A DNA stretch of 33,935 nt. Source: a virus. Location: positions 1-33,935 of IMG/VR virus record IMGVR_UViG_3300042294_002378; one strand, given 5' to 3'. Every line of letters starts with the position of its first letter. Positions within the stretch are counted from its first letter, which is position 1. The notes below the pieces were generated by a model, which worked only from the letters and a program-made list of their open reading frames with translations, was not told the DNA's origin and did not search any database. Shown here piece by piece: positions 15,879 to 22,297 of this stretch. The translations under genes were made by a program, and so were the position numbers.

Positions 15879-16197
15879 TGAGTGATCCTCGCGCGTTAGC
15901 GTCGATAGTATTGGCGGTTTGGCTATTTGATGTGCTTTCAGCCAGTAGCAGACGATCAGCAACCAAGGTGGCATAACCAGCAATATCAACCCAAGAATCA
16001 GCGTAATTAGGATCACCATTCACAATGCGTCCAAGTTTGTGGGCAATCATTTCGAGCGCTTCCGTTTGATCGTCTGACAGTAAATTTCTGCAATTGGCAA
16101 AGATTGTGCGTTTAAGTTCTTGGGTAATGCGTGCGTGTTCGTCGAACGATCCGTAACGCTTGCCGCGTTCGTTTAAGGTGTCGTGAATATCTGTCAT
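15868..16197 (-). CDS. DUF6378-like phage protein
   Basis: The protein has 109 residues from ATG 16197. DIHDTLNERGKRYGSFDEHA, LSDDQTEALEMIAHKLGRIV and NGDPNYADSWVDIAGYATLV match the DUF6378 pattern (ERG..YG.F..., ...mI..KigRi..GDp...DSW.DiaGY..L). This compact all-helical family is common in phages and resembles MazG-type helical bundles in its spacing, but the catalytic ExxE motifs are not evident. A nucleotide-related role is speculation. The start overlaps the stop of the winged-helix gene; the end overlaps the holin start by 11 bases. Confidence 0.65.
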   Translation of the reverse strand: MTDIHDTLNERGKRYGSFDEHARITQELKRTIFANCRNLLSDDQTEALEMIAHKLGRIVNGDPNYADSWVDIAGYATLVADRLLLAESTSNSQTANTIDANARGSLNDN

Positions 16198-16490
16198 GGC
16201 CTTCTCATGTTTGCAAAGATTCGCGCCAATAACAGCGCTGGGTTTTCTTTCGCTTCTGATTCCACCAACTTTCCCCAACGAGCGGTAAATTTGCGCCCAG
16301 TGCGAGCGATCTTTTCCATGTTGAACAGCGCATTGAGCGCGTCAATCGTTTGGCGATACGTTAAGTCGGTCAGTTGCGCGATTTCGTGACCTGTGAGCGG
16401 TCGATTTTCACGATCGATCACGTCCAGAACGCGCTGGCGGTATGTTTGTGTTGATAAATGACGTTTGGCGAGCACACGACGGCTTGCCAT
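16194..16490 (-). CDS. small winged-helix DNA-binding protein
   Basis: The 98-residue protein is basic at the N-terminus (MASRRVLAKRHLSTQTYRQR), then shows a winged-helix pattern: VLDVIDRENRPLTGHEIAQL / TDLTYRQTIDALNALFNMEK / IARTGRKFTARW. It begins at ATG 16490, sharing one base with the stop of the VRR-NUC gene (TAATG). As the second gene in the late transcript it could be a late regulator. No specific family is recognised. Confidence 0.6.
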   Translation of the reverse strand: MASRRVLAKRHLSTQTYRQRVLDVIDRENRPLTGHEIAQLTDLTYRQTIDALNALFNMEKIARTGRKFTARWGKLVESEAKENPALLLARIFANMRRP

Positions 16491-16900
16491 TAGTCAAACA
16501 ACGGTGGCGCGATCACTGGATCGACGCTTAGATAGCTGCACAACGCAACGCGAGCATCCTCAGCCGAGCGGCAAACAATGAAGCGCCAGCCCTGTTGCTG
16601 GTAATGGTCGCGCCATTCTTTCTGCTCAGGTGAGAGTGATCCGCTTGCCGATTTCATTTCAATCAGCAAACCTGGCTCATTGTGCAAGCTCTTAACCGGT
16701 AGTGTGAGATCAGGCACACCGCGTTTAGCACCAATGGCTTTCATCTGGGCGCCAACCAGCGCCGAGCGATTACCGCCGTTTGGACAGTGATAGAGCCAGC
16801 GCAAATCAGGCATGAGTGAACGGACAGACGCTTTGTGCGTCCATTTCACCAGCCTTGCTTGTTCGGCTTCTTCGTTGCGGTTAGTTGTGCGAGTTGTCAT
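16490..16900 (-). CDS. VRR-NUC domain nuclease
   Basis: The 136-residue protein has the VRR-NUC fold pattern: N-terminal YHCPNGGNRSALVGAQMKAI, then GAKRGVPDLTLPV (the conserved G-x-PD), GLLIEMKSASGSLSPEQKEW (the E-x-K catalytic pair) and a final GWRFIVCRSAEDARVAL. These stand-alone PD-(D/E)XK phage nucleases are thought to act on branched DNA (Holliday-junction-type or replication intermediates). It is the first gene of the leftward late block, with GGAG 4 bases before ATG 16900, and faces the non-coding region 16901-17519. Confidence 0.85.
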   Translation of the reverse strand: MTTRTTNRNEEAEQARLVKWTHKASVRSLMPDLRWLYHCPNGGNRSALVGAQMKAIGAKRGVPDLTLPVKSLHNEPGLLIEMKSASGSLSPEQKEWRDHYQQQGWRFIVCRSAEDARVALCSYLSVDPVIAPPLFD

Positions 16901-17067
16901 CAGGCTCCAGCCGAGTTGTAAACGGGGTTAGCGTTCAGTCAATCGGTCGGGCGCTGATTCGGTCTGTGATGGGGATCGTTCTTGCGTTCTTGCGGTCGTT
17001 CGTTCAGTCGTTGAGGAATTCTAAACCATCGACAATCCTTCATCAACTTTTTTCTAAAAAAACATTG

Positions 17068-17373
17068 AATTCTCGAAATTCTCCAAATCCCTCAAAATCC
17101 CTCGCGGCGTAAAACGCCGTTTTCGCTTGTATATCAAGCACTTAGTCGCGTTTTAGACAAAAATCCCTCAATCCCTCGTTTTCTCCATTCTCAAAAACAC
17201 ATACACGATTCAATTTTTTTAGAAAAAAGGGGGATGGTGCGAGAATTTGAGGGATTGAGGGATTGAGAGAGAGAGAAAAGAAAAAAAATAATAATTATCT
17301 TAATATTTCAATACCTTACAGACCACCACGCCTGCTTTTTCCTGTTCTCCAAATTTGAGGGATTTCGAGAATT
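17068..17373. repeat. iteron-like AATCCCTC clusters in inverted arrangement
   Basis: Seven copies of AATCCCTC or its complement lie in about 280 bp, left cluster direct, right cluster inverted, bracketed by the 12-bp inverted pair AATTCTCGAAAT. The AT-rich core between the clusters runs from about 17190 to 17340. Such clusters of short repeats next to an AT-rich stretch are typical of initiator or regulator binding regions. The binding protein is not known. Confidence 0.65.
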
Positions 17374-17438
17374 TTGAGGACAAATAAAATATTACGCGAC
17401 TAGAGCTGCAATTATTTTATTGACAAAAGTTGAAAAAG

Positions 17439-17453
17439 TTGAGAAACTCTCAA
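17439..17453. promoter_or_regulatory. repressor operator candidate O1
   Basis: TTGAGAAACTCTCAA is a perfect palindrome with 6-bp arms and a 3-base centre. It matches the motif found at 24909, 24953, 25652 and 27265. It lies 66 bases before the first gene of the accessory operon, just after a consensus TTGACA at 17420-17425, so it could block a promoter there; the -10 is poor (GAAACT at 17443). Confidence 0.7.
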
Positions 17454-17519
17454 TCACGGGCTAGGACGGCCAGTATTTAGAGAAAGGAAAAAATGACTGA
17501 CTGAACGCGAGGTATCAAA

Positions 17520-17750
17520 ATGAACACGAATAATAAAATCGGCATGGCCTGCTTATTGGCCGGAATCTTTTCACTGGGTTGGACATTCGGACAACCTTCT
17601 ACCAATGCGTGCATGGCATTGGCCACCACCACCCTAGCCTGTTTGTGCTGGACAGCGTGGCAACTCTCCGAGGCAACGGCAAAGATCGTGCTTTGTTACG
17701 GTTTGGTTGTTGGCGTGTTTGCGTCGGCGATTGCTGGCTTTATCGGTTAA
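17520..17750 (+). CDS. small membrane protein
   Basis: The 76-residue protein has GAGGT 6 bases before ATG 17520. It is almost entirely hydrophobic: segments at residues ~7-24 (IGMACLLAGIFSLGWTFG), ~31-47 (CMALATTTLACLCWTAWQL) and ~53-75 (TAKIVLCYGLVVGVFASAIA) give three membrane passes with very short loops. No family is recognised. It is the first gene of a rightward operon preceded by operator O1, so probably expressed early or as a lysogenic accessory. Confidence 0.6.
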   Translation: MNTNNKIGMACLLAGIFSLGWTFGQPSTNACMALATTTLACLCWTAWQLSEATAKIVLCYGLVVGVFASAIAGFIG

Positions 17751-17760
17751 GGGGGTTGTG

Positions 17761-18012
17761 ATGATTGCCGATTTAATCAATAACGCCCAACACTCAACCT
17801 TAAAAGACATTGCTGCTAGCTATAAAACCCACGACGACCTGACACGTTGGGTAAAGCATTGCTTTAGAGAGCTTGGCGTTGAGGATGCTCATCAATGCTG
17901 GAGCGAACAATTCTATGACCTTCAATTGTCAGCCAACAAGTATGAAGCGGCCATGAGTCGCATATTGGACGCTGCTTGTTCGCAGTGGAATGAAATCGCA
18001 GCGGCGGAGTAA
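17761..18012 (+). CDS. hypothetical phage protein
   Basis: This 83-residue protein is predicted to be helical (MIADLINNAQHSTLKDIAAS, ... RILDAACSQWNEIAAAE) with several Cys, His and Trp residues but no clear metal motif. It starts at ATG 17761, with GGGGG about 5 bases upstream; the next gene overlaps its stop. I do not recognise the family. Confidence 0.55.
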   Translation: MIADLINNAQHSTLKDIAASYKTHDDLTRWVKHCFRELGVEDAHQCWSEQFYDLQLSANKYEAAMSRILDAACSQWNEIAAAE

Positions 18013-18017
18013 TGGCT

Positions 18018-18425
18018 ATGTATGAACAATGTTTCTTTTCAAAATCGAAAAATGTCGTCGTTGACGGCTGTGTGAACGGTGTAGGTCTGTTTGGCGGTCG
18101 GTCGCTGGATCAATTGGCCTCTGACTATCCAGACATTGAGATAGTGGACGTTGAGGCGGCGGTTGAAATTATGGACGCAGCAAACCGTCGGCCCGTTAAG
18201 GAAACCACCAAGGAGCAATACTGGTACGCACTGGAAGTATTGCCGCCTCAGAACTGGAAACAAATTACAGGCGGTGATTATTTCCAAATGTGCGAATACT
18301 GGTCGGGTGACATCACCACCTACTATGCCCAATGGCATGACCGCTACTACACATGGATGGATAACGCATGGATGAAGCCAGCCGATGTGCTGGCTAAGTT
18401 GGCTGAGTTTGGTGGTGCCGCATGA
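18018..18425 (+). CDS. hypothetical phage protein (Trp/Tyr-rich)
   Basis: The protein has 135 residues from ATG 18018, chosen over ATG 18012 because GGAG falls 8 bases before it. The central part (EQYWYALEVLPPQNWKQITG, DYFQMCEYWSGDITTYYAQW, HDRYYTWMDNAWMKPADVLA) is unusually rich in aromatic residues. A 'YALEVLPP..W' phrase is shared with other uncharacterised phage accessory proteins I have seen, but I cannot name a family. It overlaps the next gene as ATGA. Confidence 0.55.
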   Translation: MYEQCFFSKSKNVVVDGCVNGVGLFGGRSLDQLASDYPDIEIVDVEAAVEIMDAANRRPVKETTKEQYWYALEVLPPQNWKQITGGDYFQMCEYWSGDITTYYAQWHDRYYTWMDNAWMKPADVLAKLAEFGGAA

Positions 18426-18655
18426 TGTACAACGGAATTGAGCTGGTAGACATTCCAAGCGGTATGGGCGGTCATTTTCCTGCTGCGATTGCAAATGACG
18501 AAGGTGACACGTTGAAAGTCATTTGTTTACATCCTGATTACTACAACAACTGGGTTTTGCAGGTTAAACGTAGTCAAGTTAAACCGTTTAGTTATCGATT
18601 GACTGATGACATGAAAAAAATAATAGACGAACGGTTTGTTAATGAACCCCCATAA
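18422..18655 (+). CDS. hypothetical small protein
   Basis: The 77-residue protein begins with two Met codons at 18422 inside an ATGA overlap, so translation is coupled to the preceding gene. The sequence looks like a small beta domain (LKVICLHPDYYNNWVLQVKR) followed by a charged helix (TDDMKKIIDERF). No family is recognised. Confidence 0.5.
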   Translation: MMYNGIELVDIPSGMGGHFPAAIANDEGDTLKVICLHPDYYNNWVLQVKRSQVKPFSYRLTDDMKKIIDERFVNEPP

Positions 18656-18812
18656 ACACCACTGGCTATTTTTAAGAATATCGGACGACAGTAGTGGCAA
18701 TCGGTTTACTTTGTACCAATGCCGCCGCTGTTATCTGATTTGCCAAGTCCCCACTGAATTGATAGGTAATCGTTATGAAAACAAAAGACAGAATCGCCAC
18801 TCATATAAATAG
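18642..18812 (+). CDS. 56-residue putative zinc-ribbon microprotein
   Basis: This frame, read ATG 18642 to TAG 18812, starts MNPHKHHWLFLRISDD and contains TLYQCRRCYLICQVP, with C-x2-C and a further Cys, plus His residues near the front, suggesting a half zinc ribbon. It overlaps the end of the previous gene by 14 bases and the start of the next by 38 bases. It fills an otherwise empty 120-base gap in a tightly packed operon. There is no strong ribosome site. It may be real or an accident. Confidence 0.45.
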   Translation: MNPHKHHWLFLRISDDSSGNRFTLYQCRRCYLICQVPTELIGNRYENKRQNRHSYK

Positions 18813-18984
18813 TAACGTGATTGGTCGCGTGAACGCTCAATGCAAAAGCATGGGGCTGAATGCCTCACAGATTAGCCGATGCGTAGCCGTGGCTTTGGAT
18901 TCACTCGAACGCGGATATTCGGCTGTTAAATCGGTTGATAAGGCGCTGGTTAGGGCTAAGTCAATAAAGGGTGTGGCGGTATGA
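18775..18984 (+). CDS. hypothetical small protein, possible DNA-binding helices
   Basis: The 69-residue, basic protein starts MKTKDRIATHINSNVIGRVN, then CKSMGLNASQISRCVAVALD, which could be a ribbon-helix-helix-like or helix-turn-helix segment. AGG lies 8 bases before ATG 18775. Its stop overlaps the next small frame as ATGA. No family is recognised. Confidence 0.5.
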   Translation: MKTKDRIATHINSNVIGRVNAQCKSMGLNASQISRCVAVALDSLERGYSAVKSVDKALVRAKSIKGVAV

Positions 18985-19058
18985 GTTGGTGCATAGATAA
19001 TAGCTGTGGCACGACGTATAAAGAGATAATCACTAAGGTTGATGGGGGGGTGCTATGA
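18981..19058 (+). CDS. 25-residue coupled microprotein
   Basis: ATG 18981 to TGA 19058 encodes 25 residues (MSWCIDNSCGTTYKEIITKV and five more). The start overlaps the preceding stop as ATGA, and its own stop overlaps the following start as ATGA. Exact double coupling fills the only gap between the neighbours and is the main support. It could be a translated coupling element rather than a functional peptide. Confidence 0.45.
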   Translation: MSWCIDNSCGTTYKEIITKVDGGVL

Positions 19059-19444
19059 AAGGCTTAATTTTTTTACTCTCAGTGGCCGCTTTGTCAGGAT
19101 CAAAAGCGTTTGCAGGTGAGGCCGAATGTCTGCGTGACATTATGGCCGCCGAAGGTCGCACGTTTGATGGCGTGGTAACGGTTGGACAAGCTGCCGTTGA
19201 AAAAGCACACGATGAACGCTCTACCATCTGCGAAATGGGCGGGGTGCATCGTAAACACCCAATCAAGGAAATGACCGACTACTACCTAATGTTGGCTCGT
19301 CAGTTGATTGCTCACCCGTCACATTCAATGAGCAAAGGTTCAGATCATTGGAACAAAGGCACTAAGCCCCAGTTTGACGGCACAGTTAAACGTCACACAG
19401 ACGGACAGGTATTTTATGTGTTGGCGCCAAGGGGGGAGAAATGA
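19055..19444 (+). CDS. exported SleB-like cell-wall hydrolase
   Basis: The 129-residue protein has a Sec signal peptide (MKGLIFLLSVAALSGSKAFA, cleavage after AFA at about 20). The mature start CLRDIMAAEGRTFDGVVTVG followed by QAAVEKA matches the beginning of the Hydrolase_2/SleB family (CL...iy.EAr.....G..AVg.Vv.NRv), where the Glu in 'EGR' position (residue 33) would be catalytic. A late GSDHWNKGTKPQFDG and GQVFYVL also fits SleB ends. Being in an operon with an early-type operator and away from the lysis genes, it may alter the envelope during infection or lysogeny rather than lyse. The family call is good but not certain. Confidence 0.6.
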   Translation: MKGLIFLLSVAALSGSKAFAGEAECLRDIMAAEGRTFDGVVTVGQAAVEKAHDERSTICEMGGVHRKHPIKEMTDYYLMLARQLIAHPSHSMSKGSDHWNKGTKPQFDGTVKRHTDGQVFYVLAPRGEK

Positions 19445-19746
19445 GTAAGCATACAAAAGGGCCTTGGGAAGTTACGCCAAACGCAAGAGGAGGATTTACG
19501 ATACAAAGCGGCGATGGATTAACTGTGGCTATTACCCCGGCGCCGTGGGGATTTACGACAGAAGATGCGGCACGAATTTGGGAAAAAAGACAAAATCCAC
19601 ATTTAATCGCCGCCGCACCTGATTTGCTGAAAGCGTTAGAGCAAATTGCCGCTTATCCAAAAACTAGGGCCGACGAATTGGATGCAAGTTCAATGCGCGA
19701 TATTGCCAGAACAGCAATCGCCAAAGCCAAAGGAGAAAACGAATGA
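19441..19746 (+). CDS. HTKGPW-family small phage protein
   Basis: In this 101-residue protein, MSKHTKGPWEVTP at the front and NPHLIAAAPDLLKALEQIAA near the middle are the two hallmarks of a very common phage protein of unknown function (HTKGPW...LIAAAPDLLxAL). It ends ARTAIAKAKGENE. It starts in an ATGA overlap with a GGGGAG site. A truncated relative occurs at 33577-33693. Confidence 0.75.
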   Translation: MSKHTKGPWEVTPNARGGFTIQSGDGLTVAITPAPWGFTTEDAARIWEKRQNPHLIAAAPDLLKALEQIAAYPKTRADELDASSMRDIARTAIAKAKGENE

Positions 19747-20006
19747 GCCTTAGACACCTTATGACCACTCGGCAAGTGGCTGAAAAGAACGGTGTGACAG
19801 TTGGCACGGTATCGCGTTGGTGCCGTGAAGGGGCTATTTTTCCAATCATTTTGATAAACGGTATCTGGATGATCGAGCCGTTTCACCGCGTGAACAAGAA
19901 TAAAGGCAAGGTAGGGGCGGGACGGCCACCAGGTTCGAGAAATCGCCGTCCGTACCCAAAGGGAGTTAAACGGCCTCGGAAACCAAAACCCGACGCCGCT
20001 GTTTAA
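19743..20006 (+). CDS. excisionase-like helix-turn-helix protein
   Basis: The 87-residue protein has AAGGAG 7 bases before ATG 19743. The N-terminal part (MTTRQVAEKNGVTVGTVSRW, then CREGAIFPIILINGIWMIEP) is a MerR/excisionase-type winged helix that reads a 'tRQVAe..gVt.gTVsRW...G' recognition helix. The tail has an AT-hook-like GRPPGSRNRRP followed by a Lys/Arg/Pro-rich end. It could be an excisionase or a small regulator. No integrase is seen in the window. It is the last gene of the operon, followed by the terminator at 20020-20047. Confidence 0.6.
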   Translation: MSLRHLMTTRQVAEKNGVTVGTVSRWCREGAIFPIILINGIWMIEPFHRVNKNKGKVGAGRPPGSRNRRPYPKGVKRPRKPKPDAAV

Positions 20007-20127
20007 TTTCCCGCTTGATGAGCGCAACATTCGATTGCGCTCTTTTTGCTTTTTCAGTAAATAACTTTTCTAACTGTTTAAGTTCGTCAATATCGAAGTG
20101 CTTAAACTCTGCAGGTTGCTGTTTCAT
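19966..20127 (-). CDS. 53-residue hypothetical protein at convergent operon end
   Basis: ATG 20127 overlaps the stop of the preceding minus-strand gene as ATGA and the frame ends at TAA 19966. The product is charged and helical (MKQQPAEFKHFDIDELKQLE, KLFTEKAKRAQ, IKQRRRVLVSEAV), typical of small coiled phage proteins. It overlaps the opposite-strand excisionase-like gene by 41 bases and contains the plus-strand terminator stem within its coding sequence. The coupling supports it; the overlap is unusual. Confidence 0.5.
   Translation of the reverse strand: MKQQPAEFKHFDIDELKQLEKLFTEKAKRAQSNVALIKREIKQRRRVLVSEAV
20020..20047 (+). terminator. rho-independent terminator of the accessory operon
   Basis: GAGCGCAA (20020-20027) pairs perfectly with TTGCGCTC (20035-20042) over a 7-base loop and is followed by TTTTT, then GCTTTTT. 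It lies 14 bases after the stop of the last plus-strand gene (20006). It ends the rightward accessory operon at its meeting with the leftward operon. Confidence 0.88.
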
Positions 20128-20282
20128 CGCTTACTCTTGGTCTGTCTGTGTAGATACTGACGCATTCTTAGCCCCGTTTCAAAATCGACCTTCTCTGCCT
20201 CTGTCATGGGCCTTGCTGGTGAAAAGCCTTTCATCCAGTTTGAGCCGCGTTTTTGTCTGGGTTTAATGAGCCTGTCTGCCAT
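20124..20282 (-). CDS. hypothetical small basic protein
   Basis: The protein has 52 residues from ATG 20282, where GGAAA precedes the start; the longer reading to 20315 lacks a site. Basic and short: MADRLIKPRQKRGSNWMKGF, SPARPMTEAEKVDFETGLRM. It overlaps the end of the DHFR gene by 20 bases and the next small gene by ATGA. No family is recognised. Confidence 0.5.
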   Translation of the reverse strand: MADRLIKPRQKRGSNWMKGFSPARPMTEAEKVDFETGLRMRQYLHRQTKSKR

Positions 20283-20769
20283 AACGTTTCCAAGTTTCAG
20301 TAGTATGCGTGCCATGATCCAATGCTTCTATCAATTTGAACCCGTGGTAAGGCATATCAAAGTAACGCGCGTTCTCGTCTGTGTGCAGCACGGGAATTCG
20401 CTGATGTATAACAGTTCGATAAATATAGTCCGCTGTATTCAAAGCCTCTTTATACAAACGCTCGCCACCAATTACAAATGCCTTTTCATGTTTAAGCCGC
20501 TGGGCTTTACCGATAGCACTGATTAAGTCGGTGGCTAAGATTCGATCACCTTGATGACTCCACCGTGCGTTTGCACTGACAATGATATTAGTGCGATCCG
20601 GTAACGGCTGGAACGGTAACGAATCCCACGTTTTCCGTCCCATGATGACAGCGTGACCTTTGGTGATTGCTTTAAACCGTTTTAAATCCTCTGGGCAATG
20701 CCAAGGGATATGATCATTCAACCCAAACAATCCATTTTTATCGACTGCTACGATGATATTTACTTCCAC
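20263..20769 (-). CDS. dihydrofolate reductase
   Basis: The 168-residue protein matches classical DHFR: NIIVAVDKNGLFGLNDHIPW, HCPEDLKRFKAIT (the conserved acidic residue, Asp 28, that protonates the pterin), GHAVIMGRKTWDSLPFQPLP, and AFVIGGERLYKEAL for NADPH. It reduces dihydrofolate to tetrahydrofolate with NADPH, supporting dTMP synthesis during phage replication. The start is GTG 20769, with AAAGG 9 bases upstream; GTG 20775 is in frame but only 3 bases from the site. Phage DHFR usually partners with a thymidylate synthase, which is not in this window. The gene lies in the replication operon. Confidence 0.9.
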   Translation of the reverse strand: MEVNIIVAVDKNGLFGLNDHIPWHCPEDLKRFKAITKGHAVIMGRKTWDSLPFQPLPDRTNIIVSANARWSHQGDRILATDLISAIGKAQRLKHEKAFVIGGERLYKEALNTADYIYRTVIHQRIPVLHTDENARYFDMPYHGFKLIEALDHGTHTTETWKRYGRQAH

Positions 20770-20775
20770 ACACAC

Positions 20776-20925
20776 CTACCTTTGATGCTTAATCAATGAC
20801 TGTTGGCCTTTGTCCAGTTCCCACGGGTATTCATTGCGGCAATTGGCACAAACCTTTTTTCTTAACGAGTAAAAAAGCAACATACCAAGGCCACATTTAG
20901 GGCATTTATCTTTCTCTGATGTCAT
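20776..20925 (-). CDS. 49-residue zinc-ribbon protein
   Basis: ATG 20925 to TAG 20776 gives MTSEKDKCPKCGLGMLLFYS followed by LRKKVCANCRNEYPWELDKG and a final SLIKHQR. Two CxxC pairs (Cys 8/11 and 26/29) make a classic zinc ribbon. The 'CP.CG..M ... VC.NC..EYPW.L' phrase is common in small phage proteins of unknown function. It fills the gap between the 20929-21153 gene and DHFR, which begins 6 bases after its stop. Confidence 0.75.
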   Translation of the reverse strand: MTSEKDKCPKCGLGMLLFYSLRKKVCANCRNEYPWELDKGQQSLIKHQR

Positions 20926-20928
20926 AAG

Positions 20929-21153
20929 TTAATCCTGTGGTGGCGTGCAAGTGTGAACCCCGTCGGGATCGTGTGTTAGTCGTTTTCCGCACCGTGGGCA
21001 AAAGTTAAATACTAGCTTTGGTGGCGTGGTGTAAAGCTTTGCTCCTTTCGGCAACAACAAATCGCCAGTGTCTATCATTGCTGTGTATCCGTCATAACTT
21101 TCAGCAGCGTCAATTACTTCACCTACCGGATTTTCAATAACTAATTTATTCAT
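20929..21153 (-). CDS. small zinc-ribbon phage protein
   Basis: The protein has 74 residues from ATG 21153 (AAGGTG 7 bases upstream; GTG 21156 is an alternative). The N-terminal beta part (PVGEVIDAAESYDGYTAMID, LLLPKGAKLYTTPP) is shared by many small phage proteins of unknown role; the C-terminus has FCPRCGKRLTHDPDGVHTCT, with three Cys and two His, so a metal site is likely. It is the second of two adjacent zinc-ribbon genes. Confidence 0.6.
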   Translation of the reverse strand: MNKLVIENPVGEVIDAAESYDGYTAMIDTGDLLLPKGAKLYTTPPKLVFNFCPRCGKRLTHDPDGVHTCTPPQD

Positions 21154-21451
21154 CACTTAACACCTTATCCAACCATTGTTGTAATAATCCCGCTTGTTCG
21201 CGCACGGCGTAGCTTTGTTCCATTAAATCTAGTTGCTTGGCCCCTTGTTTGTGTCCAGCAAACTTAACCAACGTATCCGCTTCAATTTCTAGCGATTTAA
21301 TTTCAGCCCTAATCTCGGCTAAACAATCTGTTTTCGCCTCTGCAATCCGGTCATGGATACCAAGCGGTACATCGTACTCACTCCAATATGCTGACGACCG
21401 TTCAAGTTCAACAGTTAGCTCTAATAATTTCTTTGCAACTTCAATGCTCAT
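21146..21451 (-). CDS. hypothetical coiled-coil protein
   Basis: The 101-residue, almost entirely helical protein (VAKKLLELTVELERSSAYWS, AEAKTDCLAEIRAEIKSLEI, LDLMEQSYAVREQAGLLQQW) has a start that overlaps the upstream stop as ATGA. No known family. Such small helical proteins are frequent in phage replication operons. Confidence 0.55.
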   Translation of the reverse strand: MSIEVAKKLLELTVELERSSAYWSEYDVPLGIHDRIAEAKTDCLAEIRAEIKSLEIEADTLVKFAGHKQGAKQLDLMEQSYAVREQAGLLQQWLDKVLSDE

Positions 21452-21648
21452 GCAATCACCACTAATTGACCGCCAGTTTCTACAACCAAACCAAAAAATA
21501 TAAGTTCCCGAATGGCCTCTTTTACGACGTTCTCACCGTGTTTTGAAAATAGCGTCCGCAATTCGGCGCGGGTTTGGCCGCCTTGCTCATCAATCCGGTT
21601 AAATACTTGTCTGTTTAGTTTTCTGTTCAATACTCTTTCTTTATCCAT
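21448..21648 (-). CDS. small winged-helix protein
   Basis: The 66-residue protein has the pattern RQVFNRIDEQGGQTRAELRT / LFSKHGENVVKEAIRELIFF / GLVVETGGQLVVIA, which reads as helix-helix-recognition helix-wing, a minimal winged-helix domain. It overlaps its upstream neighbour by 8 bases. It probably acts as a small DNA-binding accessory in the replication operon. Confidence 0.6.
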   Translation of the reverse strand: MDKERVLNRKLNRQVFNRIDEQGGQTRAELRTLFSKHGENVVKEAIRELIFFGLVVETGGQLVVIA

Positions 21649-22051
21649 TGTCTGTCATCCAATCTGGGGTTAGCGTTACGCAGTGTCGTTTCGGTCTACT
21701 GATACGGGCTTGTTCAAGCCGTTTTTTTTGTTGTCGTTGCATTTCGTTGGTGGCAAAACGACCGGACATAAATTTAACGAACGGATTTTCTAGGTTGATC
21801 GAAAAATTGCCAAGCGTTGGCGTTGAATCTTCTTTACGCTTACGCAGTACATGCCGAATGTCATCCTCGATATTGCGGGTGGCTTTGTAGTGCAATATTG
21901 CCGCTCGACCGTAAAGATAGCCGCCACCGCGCCCAGGCTTTTTGCCCACTGGTGTCGGAAAATGGAAAAGGTAGACGCGCAAAGAACGCAACCTAATCAC
22001 ATCAAATTCGAGAAGCTTGGCGGCTTCTTGTATTGTTACAAACTCACTCAT
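21641..22051 (-). CDS. MerR/excisionase-like DNA-binding protein
   Basis: In this 136-residue protein, SEFVTIQEAAKLLEFDVIRL with GYLYGRAAILHYKATRN forms a helix-turn-helix and wing typical of DNA-binding 'excisionase-family' proteins. The following part (EDDIRHVLRKRKEDSTPTLG, then NFSINLENPFVKFMSGRFAT) is basic and unlike excisionases, and it ends with a Cys and polar residues. It starts at ATG 22051. The role could be replication initiation, excision or regulation. Confidence 0.55.
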   Translation of the reverse strand: MSEFVTIQEAAKLLEFDVIRLRSLRVYLFHFPTPVGKKPGRGGGYLYGRAAILHYKATRNIEDDIRHVLRKRKEDSTPTLGNFSINLENPFVKFMSGRFATNEMQRQQKKRLEQARISRPKRHCVTLTPDWMTDNG

Positions 22052-22063
22052 ATCTAAGTGTCC

Positions 22064-22297
22064 TCACTTTAAGTTCTCGGTCAAAGCCTGCGACACCGCT
22101 TTTATGTCGTCGGGCGCGGCTTGTTCCAAGGTTTCATATATCCGTCGCATTCGACCAACGCGGCGGTGTTTAGCTCTGCGGAATATCTCGCGATAATTGC
22201 CGCAAAATTCGTTGGTGATACCCGCTTCTAGCATCACCCCGTAGACTTCCATCAACTGCTTTTCTGATAGTTGGCAGATTTGATTTGCCAGTGCCAT
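22064..22297 (-). CDS. hypothetical small helical protein
   Basis: The 77-residue, basic helical protein (MALANQICQLSEKQLMEVYG, EIFRRAKHRRVGRMRRIYET) starts at ATG 22297, sharing one base with the stop of the primase-helicase gene (TAATG). It may cooperate with the primase because of translational coupling. No family is recognised. Confidence 0.55.
   Translation of the reverse strand: MALANQICQLSEKQLMEVYGVMLEAGITNEFCGNYREIFRRAKHRRVGRMRRIYETLEQAAPDDIKAVSQALTENLK

Larger units (their letters stand above)
16901..17519. other. non-coding divergent control region with inverted motif clusters
   Basis: These 619 bases lie between divergent genes and hold no convincing gene. The middle is very A/T-rich (e.g. 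17281-17310). The 8-mer AATCCCTC occurs four times on the plus strand (17085-17104 as a tandem 10-mer, 17161-17178 as two overlapping units) and three times inverted as GAGGGATT (17248-17264 twice, 17356-17364). A perfect 12-bp inverted pair, AATTCTCGAAAT at 17068-17079 and its complement at 17362-17373, encloses them. Two hairpins also occur: CGGCGT/ACGCCG with TTTT (17105-17123) and GCTTG/CAAGC (17125-17139). It should contain the late and accessory promoters and could be a replication origin. Confidence 0.6.

Noticed and set aside
17105-17123. CGGCGT/ACGCCG hairpin as a rho-independent terminator
   Set aside because: Only four T residues follow and no upstream plus-strand gene ends there; more likely part of the control region.
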